From positions 124,001 to 188,000 of the forward strand of contig NZ_BCRM01000009.1 in the NCBI RefSeq assembly GCF_001552595.1: 64,000 nucleotides of DNA, read 5' to 3'. Made by a program: the position numbers and the translations under genes. The stretch's first letter is position 1; each line of letters opens with the position of its first letter. Below are positions 9,231 to 16,282 of this stretch, piece after piece. The notes below the pieces were generated by a model. The model did not search any database. It saw nothing but the letters and a program-made list of their open reading frames with translations, and had not been told where the DNA came from. The DNA comes from Rhodococcus erythropolis NBRC 15567. GTDB lineage: Bacteria > Actinomycetota > Actinomycetes > Mycobacteriales > Mycobacteriaceae.

Positions 9231-10070
9231 TCAGGCCGAGACGCGCGTGGGCTGCTCTTCGCCGACCCGGCCGCGGATGAAGAAGATGGCAACTACGCCG
9301 AAGGCGACCAGCACGACAGTGAGCAGTGTGGCGATCGTGGTGGCTCCGCTGGCACCCGTCGTCACCGAGGTGTCGAGCCCGCCGGTCGAGAGAATGGTGG
9401 TGGGGTCGGTGAGGCCGTGCAACACGATTGCGGCCCAGATCGTGCCCGTCACGCGCATGGTCAAGTACATGCACATTCCGAATCCGAAGGTGTAGACGAC
9501 GGTGGCAAGGACTGTTGCCAGTTCCATTCCCGCGATGAAGTTCACCGTGTGCATGAGTGCGAACAGTAGGGACGACACAACAGCGACGAAGCGTTCTCGG
9601 TGGCCGGCATCACGAAGCATCTTCACTGCAATACCTCGGGTGACCAATTCCTCTGCGAGACCGACACATACACCGAGGGCGATCAACGAGACGATTTCGC
9701 CGGCCGACCACGCGCTCCAGTCGGTTCCGGCCAGGTGGGCAGCGATGGCGGCAACGACGATAATCGGCCCGATCCACATCCAGCCGCGTCCGCGTACCGG
9801 TTGAGGACCGAAGATACTGCTGAGCCAGCCGACCTTGACCGTGAAGATCAGCAACGCAACTGCACCGATCGCGATGGGCAACATGACGCCGAAGATGATG
9901 CTCGAGGCACTCGAGACCACGTTGTCCGTGTCGATCTGGTCGGCGAAAACACGCGAGATCACCTGCCCGGCGGCAAGGTAGAAGACCAAATAGGCAACGA
10001 TGAGAAGGAGCAACTTCCACAAAGTGGGTCGACTCCAAAAACCCGACTTTTCGGGAACAGTATTGGTCAT
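9231..10070 (-). CDS. CPBP family intramembrane metalloprotease
   Basis: Polytopic membrane protein of 279 aa with about eight hydrophobic segments. It contains the CPBP (Abi/CaaX-protease-like) motifs: EELVTRG for the paired glutamates and arginine, FALMHTVNF for the first histidine and HGLTDPT for the second. Family members cleave within or near the membrane and are linked to protein maturation, bacteriocin self-immunity or envelope stress, and no substrate is evident here. The start at 10070 gives MTNTVPEKSGFWSRP followed directly by the first membrane segment; the frame is open for 39 more codons, but these look non-coding. It is divergent from the rhodanese gene across 85 bases. Confidence 0.8.
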   Translation of the reverse strand: MTNTVPEKSGFWSRPTLWKLLLLIVAYLVFYLAAGQVISRVFADQIDTDNVVSSASSIIFGVMLPIAIGAVALLIFTVKVGWLSSIFGPQPVRGRGWMWIGPIIVVAAIAAHLAGTDWSAWSAGEIVSLIALGVCVGLAEELVTRGIAVKMLRDAGHRERFVAVVSSLLFALMHTVNFIAGMELATVLATVVYTFGFGMCMYLTMRVTGTIWAAIVLHGLTDPTTILSTGGLDTSVTTGASGATTIATLLTVVLVAFGVVAIFFIRGRVGEEQPTRVSA

Positions 10071-10155
10071 TGTCAGATCGTAAAGGCAACCACACGAAAT
10101 CACGCGGTACCGTCTATTCGGACAGCAGCGAACACGAAGGCAGGACGCAGAAGAC

Positions 10156-10464
10156 ATGTTGGAAGTCGACTTGAATGCACTGGACACGGCATTGGCGGCA
10201 GGTGAGCCGCTGATCGACGTCCGTGAGCCCGACGAGTTCGCTCAGGTCCGAGTTCCCGGTGCGGCGCTCATTCCGCTCAGCGAATTCGTCTCTCGCGTCG
10301 GTGAAATTCCGGACGCGGAAACGGTGTACATCATCTGCGCCGTCGGTGGCCGTAGCCTGCAGGCCGCGGAGTATCTGCAGGCCCGTGGCATCAATGCCGT
10401 TTCGGTGGCCGGTGGAACAATGGCGTGGTACCAGTCGGGGCGCCAGGTCGAGACCGGAGCCTAA
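10156..10464 (+). CDS. single-domain rhodanese-like protein
   Basis: A 102-residue cytoplasmic rhodanese domain. DVREPDEFAQVRVPGAALIPLSEF is the CH2A/CH2B region, with the active-site cysteine in the loop ICAVGGRS, and AGGTMAWYQSG closes the fold. Such proteins carry persulfide sulfur on the cysteine and take part in thiosulfate/cyanide chemistry or sulfur relay. The loop CAVGGRS matches small GlpE/PspE-like forms. The gene is monocistronic, followed by a good terminator and convergent with the reductase next to it. No sulfur-metabolism gene is adjacent, so the partner is unknown. Confidence 0.88.
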   Translation: MLEVDLNALDTALAAGEPLIDVREPDEFAQVRVPGAALIPLSEFVSRVGEIPDAETVYIICAVGGRSLQAAEYLQARGINAVSVAGGTMAWYQSGRQVETGA

Positions 10465-10476
10465 GACACAACTGAT

Positions 10477-10507
10477 GGGGGCAGTTCCCGTTTCGGGAGC
10501 CGCCCCC
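10477..10507. terminator. GC-rich hairpin between rhodanese and reductase genes
   Basis: GGGGGC ... GCCCCC outer arms with a further inner pairing (TTCCCG/CGGGAG) around TTT. It lies between the two stop codons of convergent genes, so it probably serves both. No strong T-run is present. Confidence 0.6.
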
Positions 10508-10512
10508 ACCGG

Positions 10513-11154
10513 TCACTTTCGCCAGAACAGGTGATGCGTCACGCCGCTCGGGCTCGGCACGATTTCGAGGTTGAAGCGGTCGCGCAACTCATCAGGTGTC
10601 TCCCACAGGCGTAGACCGGATCCGAATTCGATCGGGCAGACAGCGATGTGCATCGTGTCGACCAGATCGGCGTCGAGGAATTCACGGATAGTGCTGACCC
10701 CGCCGCCGAGTCGAACGTCCTTGCCCTGCGCTGCCTCACGTGCCTGCTCGAGGGCCGTCGCCGGGTCAGCGTTGACGAAGTGGAATGTCGTGTCCGATAG
10801 CGTGAACGACGGCCGCACGTGGTGGGTCAAGACAAAAACCGGGGTGTGGAACGGTGGCTCGTCGCCCCACCACCCCTGCCACTCGAGATTCTCCCAAGGG
10901 CCGCGGTATGGTGCGAATTTGTTGCGGCCCATGATTTCGGCACCGATGTTGTTGGAGAAGTCCCGCGTGAAATAGTCGTCGATGCCTCGGCTGCCGCCGG
11001 GATCGGTGCGATTGGGCCAGCTCGCTGTAGCTCCCGCCCACGCAAACATTTCACCGTGGTCCAGGCCGAACGGGCTCTCGAAGCTTTGGTCCGGACCGCA
11101 GGCTATTCCGTCACTGGAAACGCTGAAATTCTGTACTCGTAATGACTGACTCAC
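10513..11154 (-). CDS. RibD C-terminal/dihydrofolate reductase-fold protein
   Basis: A 213-residue protein of the RibD_C/DHFR-like superfamily. AEIMGRNKFAP is the typical 'GR' nucleotide-binding turn, LGGGVSTIREFLDADLVDTM the second NADPH-binding segment, and FGSGLRLWE the conserved end. These stand-alone proteins are presumed NADPH-dependent reductases of unknown substrate, not true riboflavin enzymes. A GTG start at 11154 is chosen because GGGAG lies about seven bases upstream and the product then begins VSQSLRVQNFSVSSDG, as usual for the family. The insert containing WEWQG-like aromatic residues (WENLEWQGWWGDEPPF) is typical of the longer actinobacterial subgroup. A second, distant member lies at 38156. 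Confidence 0.75.
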   Translation of the reverse strand: MSQSLRVQNFSVSSDGIACGPDQSFESPFGLDHGEMFAWAGATASWPNRTDPGGSRGIDDYFTRDFSNNIGAEIMGRNKFAPYRGPWENLEWQGWWGDEPPFHTPVFVLTHHVRPSFTLSDTTFHFVNADPATALEQAREAAQGKDVRLGGGVSTIREFLDADLVDTMHIAVCPIEFGSGLRLWETPDELRDRFNLEIVPSPSGVTHHLFWRK

Positions 11155-11228
11155 CGTGTACTCCCGCTCTCGACAATGGTCTACGTGAGTACAGACCGTA
11201 CGGCGAGGCAAAACTCATCGGTGCCAAT

Positions 11229-12314
11229 TCATGCAGCCGCGGGGAGAGCTCCACTGCGGATCGATCGGACGGTCCGCACCGCGACGGTTGCCCAGATGGG
11301 GATCAGCACGGTCAGCAGGGCAAGTGCGATTCCCAGAATCAGTGTCGAACCGGTGGCGACTCCGAAGGCATTCGCTCCGACTGCACATGCTCCGATGGGG
11401 AAGGTGAAGCTCCACCAACCGAGCGAGAAGTCCAAGCCGCGGCGCAGTGCGTGGATGGTCACGGTGGTGACGGTGACAAATGCGATGACGCCGATGATTC
11501 CGACGACGGTTCCGTATGCGATTCCGAATTCGTGCAGGGTGTCGGCGTGCTCGGTACTGAGTGCATGCCGTGAGGCGGCGGCCAACAGGTTGGATGCTGC
11601 GATCGACTGTCCGATCACGCCCAACGGAATCCACAGCGAGGGAATGGCATTGAACGGGATCACGTCGACGCCAGCCGAGCGGTTGCGTGCGAACTGCCTC
11701 GCGACGGCTATCAGAATGCCGATAGCGGCGGTCAGTGCCAGAGCGAACAGGATGTAGCAGAAGATCAGTACCGCGATGCGCGGAGCGCCTTCGGGCATGT
11801 GGGTGCTGACCGCTGCGCCGGTGGTGGCCGAGACCATCGGAGGTACGACGGGCATCAGCCAGAACGGCATTGCCGTCGCCATCCCAGCATCTCGAACGAG
11901 ACGAATCATCATCACGACGTAGGTGACCAGGCCGAGTGCCGTGCCGAGTATCCACAGAGTCAGCGAGACGGTGATCGCCACGTCGTGGCCGAGGAAGTCC
12001 GGCCCGGTGATGCCGGTTGCCGATCCCACGGTCAGCAGGGCCATGGCGACGGCTCCGTAGAACGGGAACATCGCGGGACTGTGCAGGTAGGCGAGGGCCT
12101 GACATCGATGTTGTGACCAATGGGTGGCAAATGCGCCGATCAAGGCGCACAGTACGAGAACCGCCAGAACCCAGAAGATTTCCGAGACCAGCTTCAAGCC
12201 TTCGATCTCCGGTTCGAGCGAAGCGGCGGCCACCGAGACGATTCCCGTTCCCATCGCTGCCGCGAACCAGTTCGGGGTGATGTGGGCGAAGGTGGGACTC
12301 GTTGTGGTGGTCAT
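11229..12314 (-). CDS. TDT family (TehA/Mae1/Ssu1-type) transporter
   Basis: Membrane protein of 361 aa with about ten hydrophobic segments. It matches the tellurite-resistance/dicarboxylate transporter family: ITPNWFAAAMGTGIVS at the N-terminus, FWLMPVVPPMVSA in the middle and GLDFSLGWWSFTFPIGACAV near the end. Family members export or take up anions such as malate, sulfite or chloride; the GWWSFTFP segment is common to all subtypes and does not decide the substrate. The start at 12314 gives MTTTTSPTFAH and is preferred over an earlier in-frame codon at 12374. The gene is divergent from a LysR regulator, the usual arrangement for a regulated transporter and its activator. Confidence 0.85.
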   Translation of the reverse strand: MTTTTSPTFAHITPNWFAAAMGTGIVSVAAASLEPEIEGLKLVSEIFWVLAVLVLCALIGAFATHWSQHRCQALAYLHSPAMFPFYGAVAMALLTVGSATGITGPDFLGHDVAITVSLTLWILGTALGLVTYVVMMIRLVRDAGMATAMPFWLMPVVPPMVSATTGAAVSTHMPEGAPRIAVLIFCYILFALALTAAIGILIAVARQFARNRSAGVDVIPFNAIPSLWIPLGVIGQSIAASNLLAAASRHALSTEHADTLHEFGIAYGTVVGIIGVIAFVTVTTVTIHALRRGLDFSLGWWSFTFPIGACAVGANAFGVATGSTLILGIALALLTVLIPIWATVAVRTVRSIRSGALPAAA

Positions 12315-12369
12315 GTATTTCACTGTCGTCTCATCCGGTTCGTACCGGTAGACCGGTTGTCCTTGAATG

Positions 12370-12390
12370 CCCACAAACTCGCCTTGTGGG
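12370..12390. promoter_or_regulatory. inverted repeat in the TDT/LysR divergent promoter
   Basis: CCCACAA, seven bases, TTGTGGG, located 15 bases before the LysR start and 56 bases before the transporter start. The position between a LysR gene and its likely target fits an autoregulatory LysR site. Protein binding is inferred. Confidence 0.45.
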
Positions 12391-12404
12391 TCTAATCTTG
12401 GTCT

Positions 12405-13316
12405 ATGTCGTTGTCTCCTCGGGTGCCGGAACTCAGTGCCCTCGACGTCCTGCTTTCCGTAGGGCGTCTAGGCAGCATGGGTGCTGCCGGCCGGGAGCAC
12501 GGACTCAGTCAGCAAGCGGTCAGCGCCCGGGTGCGTTCGGTCGAACGGCAGCTCGGAATCAAGGTTTTCGATCGAGCGGCGACCGGTGTTCGTCCCACCG
12601 CCGAGGGCGGTCTGATTCTCGAGTGGGCAAGTCACATCCTCGTCAGTGCCGAGGAAATGGCATCGGGAGTTGCCGCACTTCGCGGTGAACGCGACGCTGC
12701 CGTCACAGTTGCCGCCAGCATGACCATCGCCGAGTATCTGGTTCCCGGATGGACGGTCGCGATGCGGCACAAGTTCCCCAACGTCGTGGCGTCGGTGAGC
12801 TTGCACAATTCCTCGGATGTCTCTGCTCAAGTGCAGGCAGGCCAGGCCGATATCGGATTCGTCGAAGGTCCGGATGTGCCGTCGGCGCTCGCGTCGTGCG
12901 AGGTAGCGCGTGATCACCTCGTCGTGGTTGTGCCGCCGGGACACGACTGGGCCAATGGTGTGCCTGTTCCGGTTGCGGACCTCGCACGCACGCCGCTGAT
13001 TCAGCGCGAGTCAGGGTCAGGGACGCGTCTGACGCTCGAGAATGCTGTTCCCGATTGTGTGCCGCCCTTGCTCGAGCTCACCTCGTGCACCGCAGTCAAG
13101 GCTGCGGTGGTGGCAGGCAACGCGCCCGCCGTTCTGTCGTCGTTGGCCGTTGCTGCCGACCTGACGGACGGCCGACTGGTCGCGGTCAACGTCGACGGCT
13201 TGCGGATGCCGAGGCGACTCCAAGCCGTCTGGGATCCCGATCGCGGATTGCGCGGTGCGGCAAGAGATTTCCTCGACATAGCGCTCGGCTCCAACACCGC
13301 TGTTCACTCGCGTTGA
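12405..13316 (+). CDS. LysR family transcriptional regulator
   Basis: A 303-residue regulator with an N-terminal winged helix-turn-helix (ALDVLLSVGRLGSMGAAGREHGLSQQAVSARVRSVE in two parts, residues about 10-45). A linker helix follows, then a LysR substrate-binding domain with ADIGFVEGPD and RESGSGTR, both typical effector-pocket segments. It is divergent from the TDT transporter at 11229-12314 and is the obvious candidate for its control. The inverted repeat close to its start suggests autoregulation. The effector is unknown, although an anion carried by the transporter would be logical. Its 3' end is 25 bases from the convergent TetR gene. Confidence 0.9.
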   Translation: MSLSPRVPELSALDVLLSVGRLGSMGAAGREHGLSQQAVSARVRSVERQLGIKVFDRAATGVRPTAEGGLILEWASHILVSAEEMASGVAALRGERDAAVTVAASMTIAEYLVPGWTVAMRHKFPNVVASVSLHNSSDVSAQVQAGQADIGFVEGPDVPSALASCEVARDHLVVVVPPGHDWANGVPVPVADLARTPLIQRESGSGTRLTLENAVPDCVPPLLELTSCTAVKAAVVAGNAPAVLSSLAVAADLTDGRLVAVNVDGLRMPRRLQAVWDPDRGLRGAARDFLDIALGSNTAVHSR

Positions 13317-13341
13317 CGGCTGCGGCTGACGGGAACGGCTG

Positions 13342-14022
13342 CTATCGGACGGTGTCGATCCCCGCGAGGATGAGATCGATGCCTGCCAGAAACTGTTCTC
13401 GGTCGTCGTGGTCGCGCAATTGCGCCGTCACCTGATTAAGGAACGGGTACTTCGCGGAATCGAGTTCTTCCCACCGCTGCGCGACGGTGGCGAGGAAGGC
13501 GGACCGATCTGTCTCGCGGGGGAGGAGGCGGGCCCCCGCGGCATACTGTCCGGCGAGGCCGAGCACGTAGTTCAGGAGTGCGGACGCACAATCGAACTGT
13601 GCCGGTTGGGGAACGCCGAGTGCTTGGAGTTGCTCTCCCAGACTCTCGAAGATCTGCATCACCGCTGATTGCCACGGCTCGCGAGAGAGTTGGGTGCCGA
13701 CCCACGGGTGCGCGTCGATCGCGTCGAACACACCGAGAGTGATGATCCGGATCGCCTCACGTGGGGTTGCGCTTTCGGTTCCTTCGGTGGTCACGCGGGC
13801 GATGACGTCGTCGGTCGCCGCGGCGAGCAGTTCGCTCTTGTTGGCGACGTGCCAGTAAATCGCCCCGCTTCCTGTTGCCAGGCGTGCGGAGAGTGCGCGA
13901 AATGTCAGCGCAGCTTCGCCCTCGTCGTCGAGGATCTCGATCGCAGCCTCGACGATTCGCTCCTTCGAGAGCGCGTCCGTACGTCGTTCGGTCCGCTGAT
14001 TCCTGGTCGCCATGCGCACCAT
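13342..14022 (-). CDS. TetR family repressor of the TetX-like monooxygenase
   Basis: A 226-residue regulator with an N-terminal TetR HTH: IVEAAIEILDDEGEAALTFRALSARLATGSGAIYWHV, with the recognition helix ending in the family's Y-W-H. The C-terminal ligand domain resembles the TetR_C branch found in tetracycline and related drug repressors. The start is either the ATG at 14022 (MVRMATRNQ) or the one at 14013 (MATRNQ). No Shine-Dalgarno precedes either and the operator ends 11 bases away, so a leaderless or very short leader is likely. It is divergent from the monooxygenase with two matching 15-base palindromes between, so repression of both genes is inferred. The ligand is probably a substrate of the monooxygenase. 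Confidence 0.88.
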   Translation of the reverse strand: MVRMATRNQRTERRTDALSKERIVEAAIEILDDEGEAALTFRALSARLATGSGAIYWHVANKSELLAAATDDVIARVTTEGTESATPREAIRIITLGVFDAIDAHPWVGTQLSREPWQSAVMQIFESLGEQLQALGVPQPAQFDCASALLNYVLGLAGQYAAGARLLPRETDRSAFLATVAQRWEELDSAKYPFLNQVTAQLRDHDDREQFLAGIDLILAGIDTVR

Positions 14023-14033
14023 CTTGACATATC

Positions 14034-14048
14034 TGGAACGCCGTTCCA
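14034..14048. promoter_or_regulatory. TetR operator copy 1
   Basis: TGGAACGcCGTTCCA, a perfect 7-base dyad around one base, close to the start of the TetR gene. It differs from the second copy only at the central base. Confidence 0.8.
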
Positions 14049-14058
14049 AGATGGTCAC

Positions 14059-14073
14059 TGGAACGACGTTCCA
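14059..14073. promoter_or_regulatory. TetR operator copy 2
   Basis: TGGAACGaCGTTCCA, 25 bases centre-to-centre from copy 1 and 24 bases before the monooxygenase ATG. Two near-identical palindromes in one short divergent region are strong evidence for a dedicated repressor site. Confidence 0.8.
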
Positions 14074-14097
14074 ATAGAAGGCTGAAAGGAAACAAAC

Positions 14098-15261
14098 ATG
14101 AGCAACTCGATAACGATCATCGGGGCGGGCCTCGGCGGTCTGACCCTCGCGCGCGTCCTCCACGTTCACGGAATTCCGTCGAAGATCTACGAGGCGGAAC
14201 CGTCGGCAGAAGCTCGCACGCAGGGCGGCCAACTCGACATCCATGAACACAACGGTCAGGCGGCGCTCGATGCTGCCGGCCTCATCGACGAGTTCCGCGC
14301 GATCATCCACGAGGGCGGTGCCGCGTCGCGCGTACTCGATCAACACGCCGCTGTACTCCTCGACGAACCCGATGACGGCACGGGAGTCCGTCCTGAAGTG
14401 CTGCGCGGAGACCTCCGACGGATCCTGCTCGAATCCCTTCCGGACGGCACGATCGAATGGGGACGCAAGGTCGACAGTGTCCGCTCGCTCGGCTCACGGA
14501 ACACCGCCGACGAGCGCGCTGACAGCCGACACGAACTGACCTTTGCCGACGGTTCGACGGTGACTACCGACCTCCTCGTCGGCGCCGACGGTGCCTGGTC
14601 GAAGATCCGCCCCTTGCTCTCCGATGCGAAGCCCGAATACGTCGGCACGACGTTCGTCGAGACGTATCTGTACGACGTCGACGAGAAGCATTCGGCTGCA
14701 GCCGAGGCAGTCGGTGACGGGGCGATGTACGCGCCCGCACCCGGAAAAGCGATCGCCGCGCATCGAGAGGCGGGGGACATCGTGCACACCTACGTCCAGC
14801 TGAACCGTACGGCGGAGTGGTTTGCCGGTATCGATTTCACCGACGCCGCTGCTGCGACAGCGCGGGTCGCGGCCGAGTTCGACGGTTGGGCAACGGAACT
14901 CACTGCGCTGATCACAGACGGCGAAACCGCTCCGATTCCGCGCGCGATCCATGCACTTCCCGACGAGCACCGATGGGATCGCGTGCCTGGGGTCACGCTC
15001 CTCGGCGACGCGGCACATCTGATGGCTCCGTCCGGTGAGGGTGCGAACTTGGCCATGTTCGACGGCGCCGAACTGGGAAGGGCGATCGCCGCGCACCCGG
15101 ACGACATCGAAGCGGCACTGAGCGGCTACGAGGAAGCGATGTTCGTGCGCAGTGCATCCGAGGCCGCTGACTCGCACGTGATCCTTGATCTCTGCCTCGG
15201 TGAAGGCGCACCGTATTCACTGGTCGACTTCTTCACCGGCGCTGCTTCCGTATCCGGATAA
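14098..15261 (+). CDS. TetX-like FAD-dependent monooxygenase
   Basis: A class A flavoprotein monooxygenase of 387 aa. The FAD dinucleotide motif GAGLGGLTLARVL is at the N-terminus. It continues with EARTQGGQLDIHEHNGQAAL and RGDLRRILLESL, and LLGDAAHLMAPSGEGANLAM closes the FAD site. The spacing and wording follow TetX, the tetracycline-degrading monooxygenase (EARxxGGxLDxHxxxGQ, RxDLRxILLxSL, GDAAHLM), more closely than aromatic hydroxylases. From the family I infer hydroxylation of a polyketide-like or other drug-like substrate in the cytoplasm. GAAAGGAAAC just upstream serves as the ribosome site. Tetracycline itself as substrate is only a possibility. The gene is paired with its own TetR regulator. 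Confidence 0.82.
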   Translation: MSNSITIIGAGLGGLTLARVLHVHGIPSKIYEAEPSAEARTQGGQLDIHEHNGQAALDAAGLIDEFRAIIHEGGAASRVLDQHAAVLLDEPDDGTGVRPEVLRGDLRRILLESLPDGTIEWGRKVDSVRSLGSRNTADERADSRHELTFADGSTVTTDLLVGADGAWSKIRPLLSDAKPEYVGTTFVETYLYDVDEKHSAAAEAVGDGAMYAPAPGKAIAAHREAGDIVHTYVQLNRTAEWFAGIDFTDAAAATARVAAEFDGWATELTALITDGETAPIPRAIHALPDEHRWDRVPGVTLLGDAAHLMAPSGEGANLAMFDGAELGRAIAAHPDDIEAALSGYEEAMFVRSASEAADSHVILDLCLGEGAPYSLVDFFTGAASVSG

Positions 15262-15268
15262 TGGACGA

Positions 15269-16102
15269 ATGCCTGTTGATTCCACTCCCTCATCTGCCGC
15301 GATTGCGCACGTGCGCGGTCTCTCGAAGGGTGACCAGGTGGATCGAAATCACCGGGTGACGTTGCACTTTCATCCAGACCTCCCGTCTGAACGTGGTCTG
15401 ACACTGGCCTCGATCGCACGTCAAGGCACCTACGTGACCCAGTTCGAGACTCGTACCAGCAACGGCGGACTGACAGCGCATCACGGCGGCGACCGTTGGC
15501 GTTGGGAGAGTCGGATATTCGGCGGGGCTTACGACGAGCGAGAGCCGTCGGAACGGCCGAAGTACGGATCGTTGAACTTCTCCGCCGATCCGTACGGGGC
15601 ATCCCCTCGGTTCGGCTCGTCCTACTTCCGGCTTGCCGAGCACACACTCGACCGCACCACCTTCTGCTTTCCGGACAGCGTCTTCGAGCCTGATCTCTTC
15701 GGAACGGCCGAAGCGATGAGCTTGGTCGGCGCCGCCAGAGCCGCCGAGTTCGACGATCCGCTCGACCACTACATCGAGGCGCACGTCCACGGCGTCGTCG
15801 ACATCGGAACGGACGTCGAGGCACTCGTCCTGGACCCGAGTTACCGCGGCACACGGATCGAAGAGATCGCCCACTCACTCACGTGCCCGGTGCTGTGGCA
15901 CGACGGTTACGCGGTCGATGTCGAAGAGATAGCCGAACATCCCGAATACCGGGGAGCGACCGTCGTCGACCTTGCCCGAGAAATTGCCCGCGGCAGGCGA
16001 CTGACGCCTGCCGTACTGGGGCTCGCACGGAGCGCGTCCTTCGATCCGCAGGACGTCAAAAAGGTCTGGCACTACATTGCTCGATTCGGCGGCAGGGCGT
16101 AG
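15269..16102 (+). CDS. DUF3626 domain protein
   Basis: A 277-residue protein that covers the DUF3626 pattern: VTLHFHPDLPSERGLTLASI, then TYVTQFETRTSNGGLTA, GDRWRWESRIFGGAYD, RPKYGSLNF, PRFGSSYFRL, and RTTFCFPDS. The dense run of invariant W, R, E, H and Y residues suggests an enzyme, but its reaction is not known to me. No signal peptide or membrane segment is seen. The start at 15269 lies seven bases after the monooxygenase stop, so the two genes are probably co-transcribed under the TetR repressor. An alternative GTG start lies further in, just before the DUF. A link to detoxification is contextual only. Confidence 0.75.
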   Translation: MPVDSTPSSAAIAHVRGLSKGDQVDRNHRVTLHFHPDLPSERGLTLASIARQGTYVTQFETRTSNGGLTAHHGGDRWRWESRIFGGAYDEREPSERPKYGSLNFSADPYGASPRFGSSYFRLAEHTLDRTTFCFPDSVFEPDLFGTAEAMSLVGAARAAEFDDPLDHYIEAHVHGVVDIGTDVEALVLDPSYRGTRIEEIAHSLTCPVLWHDGYAVDVEEIAEHPEYRGATVVDLAREIARGRRLTPAVLGLARSASFDPQDVKKVWHYIARFGGRA

Positions 16103-16282
16103 AACTGGGCATTCGCGTGTCGCTGCCCGTCGACGACCGCCGGTTCGGAGACCGCACATCGGTCCGAAGGGCGCGGTGAGGAAAGAGTGATTGATACGCA
16201 ACATCGAGCATGAACTCCCGAAACAACTGCATCCGAAGATAGAAGTCGACCTTGATCCTCGGTCGAAGGGATGCATGAATCG

